From NCBI RefSeq assembly GCF_008364845.1, contig NZ_VTTP01000001.1:620602-684601 (forward strand): DNA of 64,000 bases. Reading direction: 5' to 3'. The position numbers were made by a program, and so were the translations under genes. This document shows, piece after piece, positions 33,461 through 42,050 of this stretch. Numbering within the stretch: position 1 is the stretch's first letter; each line of letters starts with the position of its first letter. Under the pieces are notes generated by a model. That model saw only the letters and a list, made by a program, of their open reading frames with translations, ran no database searches and was not told the DNA's origin. Source of the stretch: Actinotalea subterranea. Its GTDB lineage: Bacteria; Actinomycetota; Actinomycetes; Actinomycetales; Cellulomonadaceae.

Positions 33461-34677
33461 CGGTGCGCTCCTTCCTTGGGTGCGTCGGGTTGCGCGACGT
33501 CGCCGTCGTCGGACGGTCCTCGGTCGTCGGACGGTCCTCCGTCGTCGGACGGTCCTCCGTCGTCGGGCGCGCGCTGGTCGTCGTACGGCGTGGTGCGGCC
33601 CAGGAGCGTGGCGACGCCGGCCTCGCGCGCCCGGCGCTCGGAGTCCGCCGCCACGGCGCGGGCCTTCGCGATGGCGGCGGCGCGCTGGGCCTTCGACACA
33701 CGCGTGGTCCTGGCCGACGACGAGGAGATCGAGCGCGTGAGCAGGAAGTTGACCAGGGAGAACACGGCGATGACGGCAGCGAAGATCCACCCGACGGCCG
33801 CGGCCTGGCCGAGGCGGTCCTGCCAGTCGCCGAAGCCGAGGTTGTAGAGGTACAGGACCACGGTGGTCCACTGGTTGTCGGCGCCACCCTTGCCGCCGCC
33901 GGTCCCGCCGCCGTCGAACATGCGGACCTCGTCGAAGATCTGGAGGCCGCCGATGGTCATGGTCAGGATGACGAAGATCATGGTCGGGCGGATGCTCGGG
34001 ATCGTCACGGAGAAGAACTGGCGGACGCGGCTCGCGCCGTCGACCGTGGACGCCTCGTAGAGCTCACGCGGCACCGCCTGCATGGCGGCCAGGAGGATCA
34101 GGGAGTTGTAGCCCGTCCAGCGGAACACGACCATCGAGCCGATCGCGGCGTGCGACAGCAGGCGGTCCTGGAAGAACGGCGACTCGACGTGGGTCAGCAG
34201 CCCGAGGTCCTGGAGGTTGGGCACCAGGAGCCCGAACTGGCCGAACACCTGGCCGAAGATCATCGACGTGGCGACCGGCATGACGACGAACGGCACGAGC
34301 ACGCTCATGCGCCAGAACGTCCTGGCCCGCAGGTTCTGGTCGAGGACCGCGGCGATGAGCAGCGCGAGGACGAGCTGCGGGATCCCGCCCCACAGGAAGA
34401 TCGAGAAGGTGTTCTCGAGCGAGCGCCAGAACAGCGGCTGCTGGAGCACCCACGTGAAGTTGTCGAGGCCCACGTAGTCGCCCATGCCGGCGCGGCGGTG
34501 CCAGTCGTGCAGCGCGACGACGACGTTGAACAGGAGCGGGAACGCCCCGAAGATCGCGAACAGGATGAAGAACGGGGAGATGTACAGGTAGGGCGAGACC
34601 TTGATGTCCCACCGGGACAGCCGCTGCCCCCACCCCACGCGGCGCGCTCCACGCGGTGCCGCTGAGTTGGATGCCAT
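33457..34677 (-). CDS. Sugar ABC transporter permease (MalF-like)
   Basis: 406 residues, longer than the usual 300 because of an 85-residue cytoplasmic tail. The core has six helices, starting YLYISPFFILFAIFGAFPLLF, and the contact loop VPRELYEASTVDGASRVRQFFSVTIP. The tail contains three DGGPSD-type repeats encoded by an 18-bp tandem repeat (33505-33558) and then overlaps the MalG-like gene. A Gly-rich loop (DGGGTGGGKGGAD) sits between late helices. Confidence 0.88.
   Translation of the reverse strand: MASNSAAPRGARRVGWGQRLSRWDIKVSPYLYISPFFILFAIFGAFPLLFNVVVALHDWHRRAGMGDYVGLDNFTWVLQQPLFWRSLENTFSIFLWGGIPQLVLALLIAAVLDQNLRARTFWRMSVLVPFVVMPVATSMIFGQVFGQFGLLVPNLQDLGLLTHVESPFFQDRLLSHAAIGSMVVFRWTGYNSLILLAAMQAVPRELYEASTVDGASRVRQFFSVTIPSIRPTMIFVILTMTIGGLQIFDEVRMFDGGGTGGGKGGADNQWTTVVLYLYNLGFGDWQDRLGQAAAVGWIFAAVIAVFSLVNFLLTRSISSSSARTTRVSKAQRAAAIAKARAVAADSERRAREAGVATLLGRTTPYDDQRAPDDGGPSDDGGPSDDRGPSDDGDVAQPDAPKEGAHR
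33505..33558. repeat. 18-bp tandem repeat in the permease tail
   Basis: Three units of GTCGTCGGACGGTCCTCC (33505, 33523, 33541; the first ends CG) encode a repeated GGPSDD motif in the MalF-like C-terminal tail. Unit length keeps the frame. Confidence 0.75.
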
Positions 34678-34759
34678 GTGAGGCGCCTTCCGTGAGGTCG
34701 GTCGGGTTGACGCGTACCGGGCCGGCGACCGGCGTGGTCCGCCGCTCGTGGGCCCGGTG

Positions 34760-34796
34760 GCGGCCGGCCCTCGGACTCGTTCCGTGGGCCGGCCGC
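34760..34796 (-). terminator. Intra-operon hairpin after the sugar-binding protein gene
   Basis: GCGGCCGGCCC and GGGCCGGCCGC form a perfect 11-bp stem, 8 bp beyond the binding-protein stop. The loop can add a CGGA/TCCG stem. The position between a binding-protein gene and its permeases fits an mRNA-stabilising or attenuating hairpin that gives more binding protein than permease. Confidence 0.6.
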
Positions 34797-34803
34797 GTCG
34801 GGG

Positions 34804-36120
34804 TCAGCCGGCGGTCTCGAAGCCCAGCGCCTCGAAGTCGGCGACCACGGACGCCCAGGCCTCCTCGGGCGTCGCGCCGCCCGACTCGACCAGACGGATG
34901 CCGTCGGTGACGAGCGTCTGGATGCCCGCGAAGTTCTCGCCACGGAACCCACCCGCGGCGGAGTCGCCGGCGGCCGCGGCGAGCTCGCCGTAGATCTGGC
35001 CGACACGCTGGCCGCCGTAGAACTCGTTCTCCGCCTCGGAGATCTCCGGGCTCTCCATCGCGTCGAGCTGCGACGGGAACTGGCCGGTCGTGTTGAACCA
35101 GTCGATCGCCGCGTCGGGCGAGGTCAGGTAGTCCGCGAGCGTGACGGCCCACTCGGTGTTCTCGCCGGTGGCGGGGACGGCGAAGAAGGACCCGCCCCAG
35201 TTGCCGCCGCCGTCGGGGAACGTGCTCGCGATGCGCCAGCCGTCGATGCCGTCGGCGTTCTCGGCGATGATCCCGGTCATCCACGCGGGGGTCACGACGG
35301 TGGCCCACTGCTCGTTCTGGAACCCGGCGCCCCAGTCGGCGTGGCCGATGGCGATGCCCGCGGAGACGCCGTCCTCGGCCGCGTCCGCGAACATCATGAA
35401 GAGCTCCTTGACCTCGGCGTTCTCCGCCAGGTCGTAGGGCAGGCCGGACTCCGGGTCCTCGAAGGCCGCGGGGAGCAGGTTGATCGCAGCCTGGAACGCG
35501 TTGGTCAGGGAGTCGATGAAGTAGTTGTCGTTGGCGGCGACGTACTCGCGGCCCGCGTCGAGGAACGACTGCCAGGTCGCGTCGTCGCCGCCGACGAACT
35601 CGCCGAGGGACTCGGGGTCCGTGGCGACGCCGGCAGCCGTGGTCATGTTCTGGTTGAAGGCGATGCCGAGCGGGCCGATGTCCGTCCCGTAGCCCGTGAT
35701 GCGCCCGTCGACCGAGCCCTGGGTGACCTTCCAGTCGACCCAGCGGTCGGGGATCTCGGGGAGCTCGACCCAGTCCTCGGGGATGGCCATCATCTCGGTC
35801 CACCAGTCGAGCTCGACGAGGTGGACGTCGGACAGCCCGGCGCCGTCGGCGGAGAGCCCGTTGCGCAGGACGGTCTGCGCCGCTGCGCCGTCGGGGAACG
35901 AGTTCACGACGACCTCGATGCCGTGCTCCTCCTCGAACGCGTCGAGCAGCTCCTGCGGGAAGTCCATCCACGCGGCGACGGTGAGCTGCTCGGGCTTGTT
36001 GTCCTCGCTGGGCTCCTGCGCGGTGCCACCGTCGCCGCCGCCCCCGCAGGCGGCGAGGGTCAGGGACGCCACGGCGCAGAAGGCTGCTGCTCCGGCGAAC
36101 TTCTTGGTGATCCTCATCAT
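34804..36120 (-). CDS. Sugar ABC transporter substrate-binding lipoprotein
   Basis: 438 residues. Signal peptide with lipobox ASLTLAAC and a GGGGDGG linker, then the solute-binding family 1 fold: FPQELLDAFEEEHGIEVVV, GYGTDIGPLGIAFNQN and WGGSFFAVPATGENTEWAVTLADYLTSPDAAIDWF. AAAGGA precedes the start. It probably binds xylo- or other oligosaccharides released by glycosidases such as the GH39 enzyme encoded upstream in the operon. Confidence 0.88.
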   Translation of the reverse strand: MMRITKKFAGAAAFCAVASLTLAACGGGGDGGTAQEPSEDNKPEQLTVAAWMDFPQELLDAFEEEHGIEVVVNSFPDGAAAQTVLRNGLSADGAGLSDVHLVELDWWTEMMAIPEDWVELPEIPDRWVDWKVTQGSVDGRITGYGTDIGPLGIAFNQNMTTAAGVATDPESLGEFVGGDDATWQSFLDAGREYVAANDNYFIDSLTNAFQAAINLLPAAFEDPESGLPYDLAENAEVKELFMMFADAAEDGVSAGIAIGHADWGAGFQNEQWATVVTPAWMTGIIAENADGIDGWRIASTFPDGGGNWGGSFFAVPATGENTEWAVTLADYLTSPDAAIDWFNTTGQFPSQLDAMESPEISEAENEFYGGQRVGQIYGELAAAAGDSAAGGFRGENFAGIQTLVTDGIRLVESGGATPEEAWASVVADFEALGFETAG

Positions 36121-36152
36121 CGAGGTCCTTTCGGGTTTCCTTGGAGGGTTCC

Positions 36153-36200
36153 GTGCGTGGTGGGGCTTTGGTGCGTGGTGGGGTTCAGTGCGTGGTGCGG
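36153..36200. repeat. Three direct repeats at the GH39 3' end
   Basis: GTGCGTGGTG recurs at 36153, 36171 and 36188. The last copy codes for the extreme C-terminus of the GH39 protein and the other two fill the gap before the binding-protein gene. Duplication of the gene end is the simplest explanation. Confidence 0.6.
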
Positions 36201-37822
36201 CGTGCGATCGAGGCGACCGCCCAGGGGGCCAGCTCGAGGTCGATGGTCAGGACGCCCGCGGCGTCGACCGTGAGGGTGCGGCGGTCGAGGTCGTCGGCGA
36301 CCCGGGTGAGGGTGGCGACGTCCTGCCGGGAGAGGTTGAGCGGCTCGCCCATCCGGTGCCACGCCTCCGCGACGTTGCCGTGCTCCTGGTCGAGGATCTC
36401 GACGTCGTACACGTCCCCTGCGGTCAGCCCCTCGACGGTGTGCGTGAGGCGGCGGGCGGGCCCCTGGTCGGCGTGGCGCCGCGCGTCGGCGTAGCTCGTC
36501 GCGCCTCCGACCGACGCCGTGCCCATCGAGTCCGGGTAGTTGAAGAGCACGGCCGCGACACCGCCCTCCGCGGTCCGGGTGAGGACGCCGTGCTCGGTCT
36601 GCAGCGCGAGCGTGGGGCCCAGGCGGTTGAGCATCGCCATCGCGTGGAACGTGGGCTTGTGGATGCCCTGCTCGTTGACGAAGCCGAACCCGCCGTGGAA
36701 CGGGCCGATCCCGCCGCCGCCCTCCTCGAAGACGTCGGTGAACGTCCAGTAGGAGATCGACTCGGCCAGGTCGTGGCACTGGAGCAGCGCGCGGGCGATG
36801 TACGTGGCGGCGAACACCGTGTCGTGCATGTGGTCGCGGCTCGAGGGCGACGTCGACCACTCGGTGATGTGGACCTCGGCGTCCGGGTACGGGCTCTCGG
36901 CGATGATCGCGCGCAGGGCGAGGAGGTCGTTCCGGGTCGCGTCGCGGCCGCGGCTGATGGGGCGGCCGACGCCCTGGGTGTCGAACGCGTAGTCCGTCGG
37001 GTAGAGGTGCGTGGAGAGGAAGTCGATCGGCAGGTCGCGCTCGGCGCAGTACTCGATGAGCTCGTTGATCCACACGGGCTTCCACGGCAGCGCGTCGGGG
37101 TCCGGCGCCTCGGCCGTCGCGGCCTCGACGGACCTGTCGTGCTGCTCGCCGTCGTAGCGCGCGTCGGGCACGAACACGGACGACGAGGGCCCGCCGACCT
37201 TGAGGCGCGGGTCGATCCCCTTGATGGCTCGCGCGGTGGCCTCGTAGAGCTCGAAGTACTCGGTCCTGGTGCCGGTCCAGAAGTGGGGCACGAGGTTGGG
37301 CTCGTTCCAGACCTCGAACGGCCAGGTGAGGACCTCGTCGAGGCCGTAGCGCTCGATCCAGTGGCGCACCGTCGTGGTGACGAGCTCGACCCAGGCGGCC
37401 ATGTCCGTGGGCGGGCTGCAGTGCGCCTTCCACCAGAACAGGGTCTCCGTCTGCGTCGCGAGCTCGCGGGGCATGAACCCGAGCTCGACGAAGGGGCGGG
37501 CGCCGGCGTCCAGGATCGCGTCGAACACCTTGTCGACGTAGGCGTAGGTGTGGACGGGCGTCTCGAGCGGGGTGGGCGGGCCGAACCCGCCGCCGTTGGA
37601 CGCGCGGTAGACGAACATGTCGTCGTGGAACACGCCGTGGAACCGCACGTAGCGGGCCCCGAGCACCTGGACGGCCTCACGGAAGTGGTTCTGCCAGTCG
37701 ACGCGCAGCGCCTCGTTGGCCCGGCCGGCGCCGAGGCACTCGTTCCAGACGTGCCGCAGCGCCCGGTCGGCCGAGGGCCGGCCGTCGATCAGCAGCGTTG
37801 ACGGCGGCGCGTCGACAGTCAT
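36185..37822 (-). CDS. GH39 glycoside hydrolase (beta-xylosidase-like)
   Basis: 545 residues, no signal peptide, so cytoplasmic. The (beta/alpha)8 domain carries the acid/base glutamate E174 in FEVWNEPN and the nucleophile E321 in VHITEWSTS. This spacing and context are characteristic of GH39. A C-terminal beta-sandwich follows. ATG 37822 has GGAGG upstream. It would cleave imported oligosaccharides, most likely xylose units. First gene of the LacI-controlled operon. Confidence 0.87.
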   Translation of the reverse strand: MTVDAPPSTLLIDGRPSADRALRHVWNECLGAGRANEALRVDWQNHFREAVQVLGARYVRFHGVFHDDMFVYRASNGGGFGPPTPLETPVHTYAYVDKVFDAILDAGARPFVELGFMPRELATQTETLFWWKAHCSPPTDMAAWVELVTTTVRHWIERYGLDEVLTWPFEVWNEPNLVPHFWTGTRTEYFELYEATARAIKGIDPRLKVGGPSSSVFVPDARYDGEQHDRSVEAATAEAPDPDALPWKPVWINELIEYCAERDLPIDFLSTHLYPTDYAFDTQGVGRPISRGRDATRNDLLALRAIIAESPYPDAEVHITEWSTSPSSRDHMHDTVFAATYIARALLQCHDLAESISYWTFTDVFEEGGGGIGPFHGGFGFVNEQGIHKPTFHAMAMLNRLGPTLALQTEHGVLTRTAEGGVAAVLFNYPDSMGTASVGGATSYADARRHADQGPARRLTHTVEGLTAGDVYDVEILDQEHGNVAEAWHRMGEPLNLSRQDVATLTRVADDLDRRTLTVDAAGVLTIDLELAPWAVASIARRTTH

Positions 37823-37871
37823 CCATGACCTCCGTTGGTCAGCGTGGGCGGCACCAGCGCCGCCCGCATAT

Positions 37872-37888
37872 TCCGAAATTGTTTCGGA
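37872..37888. promoter_or_regulatory. LacI-type operator 1 (GH39 side)
   Basis: TCCGAAA-TTG-TTTCGGA is a perfect 7-bp inverted repeat, 50 bp upstream of the GH39 start. It is similar to operator 2 (GAAA...TTTC core). Confidence 0.65.
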
Positions 37889-37939
37889 GCGTGTATCGTG
37901 GAGCCGATCGTAGGGCGCGGGCACACTTGCTGGCTACGG

Positions 37940-37951
37940 GATCACGTGATC
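37940..37951. promoter_or_regulatory. GATCACGTGATC palindrome between the divergent promoters
   Basis: A perfect 12-bp palindrome near the middle of the 193-bp divergent region, 52 bp from operator 1 and 34 bp from operator 2. The symmetry differs from the LacI sites, so a second regulator or a global factor may bind. Confidence 0.4.
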
Positions 37952-37985
37952 TACCGTCCGAACCAGCACCATTCCTGCGTAAACT

Positions 37986-37998
37986 CGAAACTGTTTCG
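37986..37998. promoter_or_regulatory. LacI-type operator 2 (regulator side)
   Basis: CGAAAC-T-GTTTCG is a perfect 6-bp inverted repeat ending 17 bp before the LacI ATG. It would repress the regulator's own transcription. Confidence 0.65.
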
Positions 37999-38015
37999 TC
38001 GATGAAGGAGTCGCG

Positions 38016-39056
38016 ATGGCACAGGAGCCGGCCCGACGACGCGCCACCCTGGCGGACGTCGCCGCCGCGGCCAACGTCTCCCGGGCGACCGTCTCGAAGG
38101 CCCTCAACGGCCGCGAGGACGTCGCGCCGGAGACCCGCGAACGCGTGCTCGCCACAGTCGCGGAGCTCGGATACCGGCCCACCACGGCCCGCGCACCCTC
38201 CGCCTCCCGCCGGGCCCTGGCCGTCGTCTTCGACATCCCCGCGTCGCCGTACATCCTCGGGGTGCTCGAGGGCGTGCTGGCCTCGGCGACGGACGCGCAC
38301 GTCGACCTGCTCACACGGCTCGCACCCGAGCGCGCCTCACGGACGCAACGGGCCGTCGCGCGCGAGTGGGTCACGGACCAACGCGCAGTCGGCGTCGTCG
38401 GCATCATCGGGCTCACGCTGTCCGCGCCGGACGCGCTCATCCACGCCGCGAGCGACGCCGCCCTCCCCTTCGTCATGGTCGACCCGGTGGACACGCGCCA
38501 CCGGCGCATGGTGAGCGTCGGGTCGAGCAACTGGGCCGGCGCACGGACCGCGGCGGAGCACCTCATCGGGCTCGGGCACACGCGCATCGCGTGGATCGGC
38601 GGGCCGGAGGCGTCGGATGCCGCCCGCGACCGCCTCTACGGGTACCAGGCGGCGCTCGACGCCGCGGGCCTCGACGTGGACCCGGCGCTCGTCCGGTCCG
38701 ACCAGTTCGACGTCGCCCAGGGCGCGCGCCACGCACGCGAGCTCCTGACCCTGCCGAGCCCGCCCACCGCGATCATGGCCGCCGACGACGAGATCGCACT
38801 GGGTGTGCTGACCACGGCGTACGCGCTCGGCATCCGGGTGCCGGACCAGCTCAGCGTCGTCGGCTTCGACGACACGCCCCAGGCCGCGTGGACGACGCCG
38901 CCCCTGACGACGGTCCATCAGCACCTGGGCGGCATGGGCCGGATGGCGGTCGAGACGGTCCTCGCGATGGCGGAGGGGCGCCGCCCGGCGTCCCGGCACG
39001 TCGAGCTGGCGACGTCGCTGAGCGTGCGCGAGAGCAGCGGCCCGGTCCCACGCTGA
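38016..39056 (+). CDS. LacI-family transcriptional regulator
   Basis: 346 residues. DNA-binding domain ATLADVAAAANVSRATVSKALNGREDVAPETRERVLATVAELGYRP with hinge helix following. The sugar-binding core includes LIGLGHTRIAWIGGPE and VVGFDDTPQAAWTTPPLTTVHQ. AAGGAG lies six bases before ATG. It should repress the divergent GH39/ABC operon and itself through the two GAAA/TTTC palindromes, with an oligosaccharide as inducer. Confidence 0.92.
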   Translation: MAQEPARRRATLADVAAAANVSRATVSKALNGREDVAPETRERVLATVAELGYRPTTARAPSASRRALAVVFDIPASPYILGVLEGVLASATDAHVDLLTRLAPERASRTQRAVAREWVTDQRAVGVVGIIGLTLSAPDALIHAASDAALPFVMVDPVDTRHRRMVSVGSSNWAGARTAAEHLIGLGHTRIAWIGGPEASDAARDRLYGYQAALDAAGLDVDPALVRSDQFDVAQGARHARELLTLPSPPTAIMAADDEIALGVLTTAYALGIRVPDQLSVVGFDDTPQAAWTTPPLTTVHQHLGGMGRMAVETVLAMAEGRRPASRHVELATSLSVRESSGPVPR

Positions 39057-39068
39057 GCGACCGCGCCC

Positions 39069-39096
39069 GCCGCCCGGACGGGGTCCGCAGGGCGGC
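39069..39096 (+). terminator. Terminator hairpin after the LacI gene
   Basis: GCCGCCC...GGGCGGC outer stem (39069-39075 / 39090-39096) with an inner GGAC/GTCC stem, 12 bp after the LacI stop. No T-tract. Confidence 0.6.
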
Positions 39097-39151
39097 CCGA
39101 CGCGCGCACGCCGGACGGCCGAGTAGACGCCGTGACGCTGGCGCGGCGCCG

Positions 39152-39157
39152 TAGTCT
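39152..39157 (+). promoter_or_regulatory. -10 element of a leaderless promoter (HNH gene)
   Basis: TAGTCT (TANNNT) lies exactly six bases before the GTG at 39164 with no ribosome-binding site between. Transcription would begin at or next to the start codon. Confidence 0.5.
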
Positions 39158-39163
39158 GGCGCC

Positions 39164-39508
39164 GTGCCGGTCAGTCGGAGCATCAGGGCGAGGGCCGCCC
39201 GCAAGCGCAAGCGCCGCATGTCGCGCGTCGTGAACGACCTGACCGACGAGCAGTGGACGGCGATCAAGGCCGCATGGGGCGGGTGCGCCTACTGCGGGGC
39301 CACCGGCAGGCCCCTTCAGCGCGACTGCGTCCTGCCCATCTCCCGCGGCGGCCGCTACACGGTCGACAACGTGGTGCCCGCGTGCGGCCCGTGCAACGCC
39401 AGCAAGTGCAACGACGAGGTCACCGCCTGGCTGCGCCGCAAGCGCCTCGACGAGCGCGCGTTCCTCGGCCGGCTCCTCGAGGTCCGGGACCTGCTCTCAG
39501 CCGGCTGA
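39164..39508 (+). CDS. HNH-type endonuclease-like protein
   Basis: 114 residues, basic N-terminus (RARAARKRKRR). Zinc-finger pair CAYCG and CGPCN frame the HNH core, with PISRGGRYTVDNVVPAC. The usual Asp-His start of the metal finger reads RDCVLP, so the catalytic His appears to be Cys. It may be a degenerate nuclease or a specialised subgroup. Probably leaderless. No phage or toxin partner is adjacent on the same strand. Confidence 0.75.
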   Translation: MPVSRSIRARAARKRKRRMSRVVNDLTDEQWTAIKAAWGGCAYCGATGRPLQRDCVLPISRGGRYTVDNVVPACGPCNASKCNDEVTAWLRRKRLDERAFLGRLLEVRDLLSAG

Positions 39509-39537
39509 CGGCGACGGCGGGAGCTCGGCGGTCCCGA

Positions 39538-39894
39538 TCAGCCGTGTCCCGTGGTCCTCTGCGAGTGACCGAGGCGGTACGCCTCGATCTCGTCGAGCCG
39601 CGCGAGCAGCGCCTCGCGGCCGAGGACGTCACCGTCGCCCTCTCGCTGGCCTGCCAGGCAGAGGTGAAAGAACGCGACCTCCCCGCTCGGGTCAGCCCTC
39701 ACACCGAGCTGCGTCACCTGCTCGGCGTCGTTCCCGAGATGGTCAAGGGCCTGCACATCGACCGCGGACGGCCACCAGTACCAGAGGCCGCCCTCCACCC
39801 CGAAGTCGCCGAGCGTCGCCTCCACCCAGCCGCGAGGCACCAGGACCTCCGCAAGCCAGCGCCGCTCGAGGCGGTGCCCGTGCCGACGGCTCAC
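39538..39894 (-). CDS. Hypothetical protein coupled to a SMI1-HEAT gene
   Basis: 118 residues, no signal peptide or membrane helix. It has a Trp/Tyr-rich segment (GVEGGLWYWWPSAVDVQALD) and a helical C-terminus (LLARLDEIEAYRLGHS). Not recognised. Its GTG overlaps the stop of the SMI1-HEAT gene, so the two are co-translated. Confidence 0.65.
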   Translation of the reverse strand: MSRRHGHRLERRWLAEVLVPRGWVEATLGDFGVEGGLWYWWPSAVDVQALDHLGNDAEQVTQLGVRADPSGEVAFFHLCLAGQREGDGDVLGREALLARLDEIEAYRLGHSQRTTGHG

Positions 39895-41123
39895 GCGAGC
39901 CCTCCCCGCGCCGCTGCGTCGATGCGTTCGAGGAGTCCTCGCGCGTACCGGAACGCGCCCTCCTCGCGAGCAGCGTGGTCGGCAAGGATCTGCCGTCCCT
40001 CCTGCTCCCCCAGCTGAACGAGTGCGTAGGCGGTACTCACGACGACGAAGGGATCAGCAGCGTCGGTCAGGGTGCGCAGGAGCGGCACGTAGGAGGCGTC
40101 ACCGGACCTGCCCAGCACGCCGGCGGCGGCCGCCACCAAGGTCGGCGGTTCCTCGGCCGGGTGGGCGAGGCGGCGCGCCGCGATCTCGGGCGCGCGCGGG
40201 TCGCCCAGGAGGTCGAGCCCGGTGAAGAGCTCCCAGGCGGCGAGGACGTCGCGAGCGCGATCGGTGCCGGCGCGGACGAGAGCCTGCTCGGCCCCGACCG
40301 GCCGCAACCGCTCGAGGGCTCCCACGGCCTCGTCGGTGCCGATCCGGCCGAGGCCCTGAGCGGCTTGCGCCACCAGCGTGCCCTGCTCCACGAGCGCGAC
40401 GAGCAGCGGGGCCGCGTCAGGGGCGGCGATCCGGGACATCCGTTGCCACGCCCACGACTCCCCGGCGAGGGCGTGGGCGATCACCCGCTCCGCGACGTCG
40501 ACGGTCTCGACGGGCTCCCGCGCCGCGACCATGTGCTCCAACAACGAACGGAAGGACAGGTATGCCTCGGAGGTCTCCTTGTGGATGTTCCAGACCTGCC
40601 ACTCGCCGGCGTCGTCGAACGGCACCAGGCACGTCGTGCCCGGGCCCTTGTCCGTCGCGATCACCAGGCCCCGGGCGAACGGCGCCCAGGGCCACACCTC
40701 CTGCCCGTCCCGCGTCGCGCGGCCGTCGCCGTCGTCCTCCGCTTCCTCCTCGCACAGCTCGGCGAACCATGGCATATCGTCGCGCAGCCACCGCAGGTCG
40801 GCCGCGGGGAGGAAGGCCACTCCAGCCACGTCCGACTGAGGCCCGGCCGGCTCCACGCCCCCGTCGAGGTCCCGCATCGTCACGCCGTAGAGATCTCCGA
40901 ACGCCCCGTCGCTGACGAGGAGGAACTCCCGGTAGGACGGGGGCAGCTCGCGGCCCAGGCGGCGCTCGACCGCCGCGACCTGCTCCTGCGACGCGGGCGG
41001 CCGCAGCAGGCTGCCGGAGCTCGCCACCGCCTGGGTCGGTTGCCAGGACCCGGCCACCCCCACGTCCCTGAGCAGGAGCTCGCTCCACCGGTGCGCGAGC
41101 TCAGCCATCGGCATGTCACCCAT
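39891..41123 (-). CDS. SMI1/KNR4-domain protein with HEAT-like repeats
   Basis: About 410 residues. The N-terminal SMI1/KNR4 (SUKH) domain has ASQEQVAAVERRLGRELPPSYREFLLVSDGAFG. The C-terminal half consists of HEAT-like helical repeats, such as GTLVAQAAQGLGRIGTDEAVGALERL and TLVAAAAGVLGRSGDASYVPLLRTL. SUKH proteins often are immunity proteins to nuclease toxins. ATG 41123 is used here; a GTG at 41150 overlapping the SGNH stop is equally possible. No cognate toxin was identified nearby. Confidence 0.75.
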   Translation of the reverse strand: MGDMPMAELAHRWSELLLRDVGVAGSWQPTQAVASSGSLLRPPASQEQVAAVERRLGRELPPSYREFLLVSDGAFGDLYGVTMRDLDGGVEPAGPQSDVAGVAFLPAADLRWLRDDMPWFAELCEEEAEDDGDGRATRDGQEVWPWAPFARGLVIATDKGPGTTCLVPFDDAGEWQVWNIHKETSEAYLSFRSLLEHMVAAREPVETVDVAERVIAHALAGESWAWQRMSRIAAPDAAPLLVALVEQGTLVAQAAQGLGRIGTDEAVGALERLRPVGAEQALVRAGTDRARDVLAAWELFTGLDLLGDPRAPEIAARRLAHPAEEPPTLVAAAAGVLGRSGDASYVPLLRTLTDAADPFVVVSTAYALVQLGEQEGRQILADHAAREEGAFRYARGLLERIDAAARGGLA

Positions 41124-41146
41124 CCGGCGAGTCTGGCAGCCGAGCC

Positions 41147-41950
41147 TCACTCCGCGCAGCCGACGAACCGGTCATCCGCGGCCCAGCCGGTGTTGGCCCA
41201 CTCCTGCGGCGCCGGGGGCGTGTAGTCGGGGTAGATCGTGCTGAGCTCGTCCAGGAGCCAGGTGGTGAAGCGCGCCGCGCCCTGCGGGCAGGTGTGGATC
41301 CCGTCCGAGCTGCGGTCGGCCACGCCGTCACGGGTCTGCTCGTAGGTGTCACCCCATACCTCGCTCGCGTCGAGCAGCACAGCGGCGCCGCCGGACGCAT
41401 CCGCGACGGTCCGGGCGGCGCTCGCGGCGTGGGCCAGCTCGTCCATGTGCGGGGCGTAGAAGTCGTCGGGCTCGATCGGCGGCATGGTGACGAAGACGAG
41501 CGTGGCGCCAGCCGAGGTCACTGTGCTGAGCAGCCGCTCATAGGCAGCCTGCTGCTCCTGCTCGCTGCCCCAGTCGTAGGTGGTGAGCTGATAGACGACC
41601 GTGCTCGGCTTGGCGGTCGCGATGCGGTCCGGCAGGACGTCCCACAGCTCCTCGGACACGGGGCCGACGACGGTGCCGCCGCCGTCGGACGCCATGGAGT
41701 GGAACTCGACGTCGCTGGCCCCGAGGGCGGCGCCGAGCGGGAGCGCCTGGCCCGCGGCCACGGAGTCACCGACGAGGATCATCCGGGACAGGCCCGGCCC
41801 GGGCTCGGGCAGCTCCGTCGGAGCGGTCCGGTCCGAGGACACGGCGGAGGCATCGGGGCCCTCGGGCCCGCCAGGCGTGCCGGAGCACGCGGAGGTGAGG
41901 AGCAGCAGGAGCCCGGCCAGCGCCGGGGCGAGAACTCGTGTCGTTGTCAT
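41147..41950 (-). CDS. SGNH-hydrolase-like lipoprotein (OatA-type SGNH domain)
   Basis: 267 residues. Signal peptide with lipobox LTSAC (C22), placing it on the outer membrane face. The block I serine is S63 in LVGDSVAAG; the Asp-His pair is D216/H219 in SDGIHTC. The arrangement resembles the extracellular SGNH domain that is normally fused to OafA/OatA acyltransferases, here as a separate protein. Phased TGTCGC boxes upstream match those of the acyltransferase at 44703-45953, at the same distance from the start. Confidence 0.8.
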   Translation of the reverse strand: MTTTRVLAPALAGLLLLLTSACSGTPGGPEGPDASAVSSDRTAPTELPEPGPGLSRMILVGDSVAAGQALPLGAALGASDVEFHSMASDGGGTVVGPVSEELWDVLPDRIATAKPSTVVYQLTTYDWGSEQEQQAAYERLLSTVTSAGATLVFVTMPPIEPDDFYAPHMDELAHAASAARTVADASGGAAVLLDASEVWGDTYEQTRDGVADRSSDGIHTCPQGAARFTTWLLDELSTIYPDYTPPAPQEWANTGWAADDRFVGCAE

Positions 41951-41972
41951 GGCACCGAGCCTGGTCACCGCG

Positions 41973-42011
41973 TGTCGCCGGACGGCCGGCGCTGTGTCGC
42001 GGTTGTGTCGC
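41973..42011. promoter_or_regulatory. Three phased TGTCGC boxes (SGNH / regulator promoter)
   Basis: TGTCGC at 41973, 41995 and 42006, spaced 22 and 11 bp, one helical face. Direct hexamers 11 bp apart are the pattern bound by OmpR-type regulators, and one is encoded 50 bp away. The 11-bp pair spans 45-61 bp upstream of the SGNH start. Confidence 0.65.
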
Positions 42012-42050
42012 AGCCGGTCCGGGCGCCCGGGAACGCCGGTCAACCGTCGC

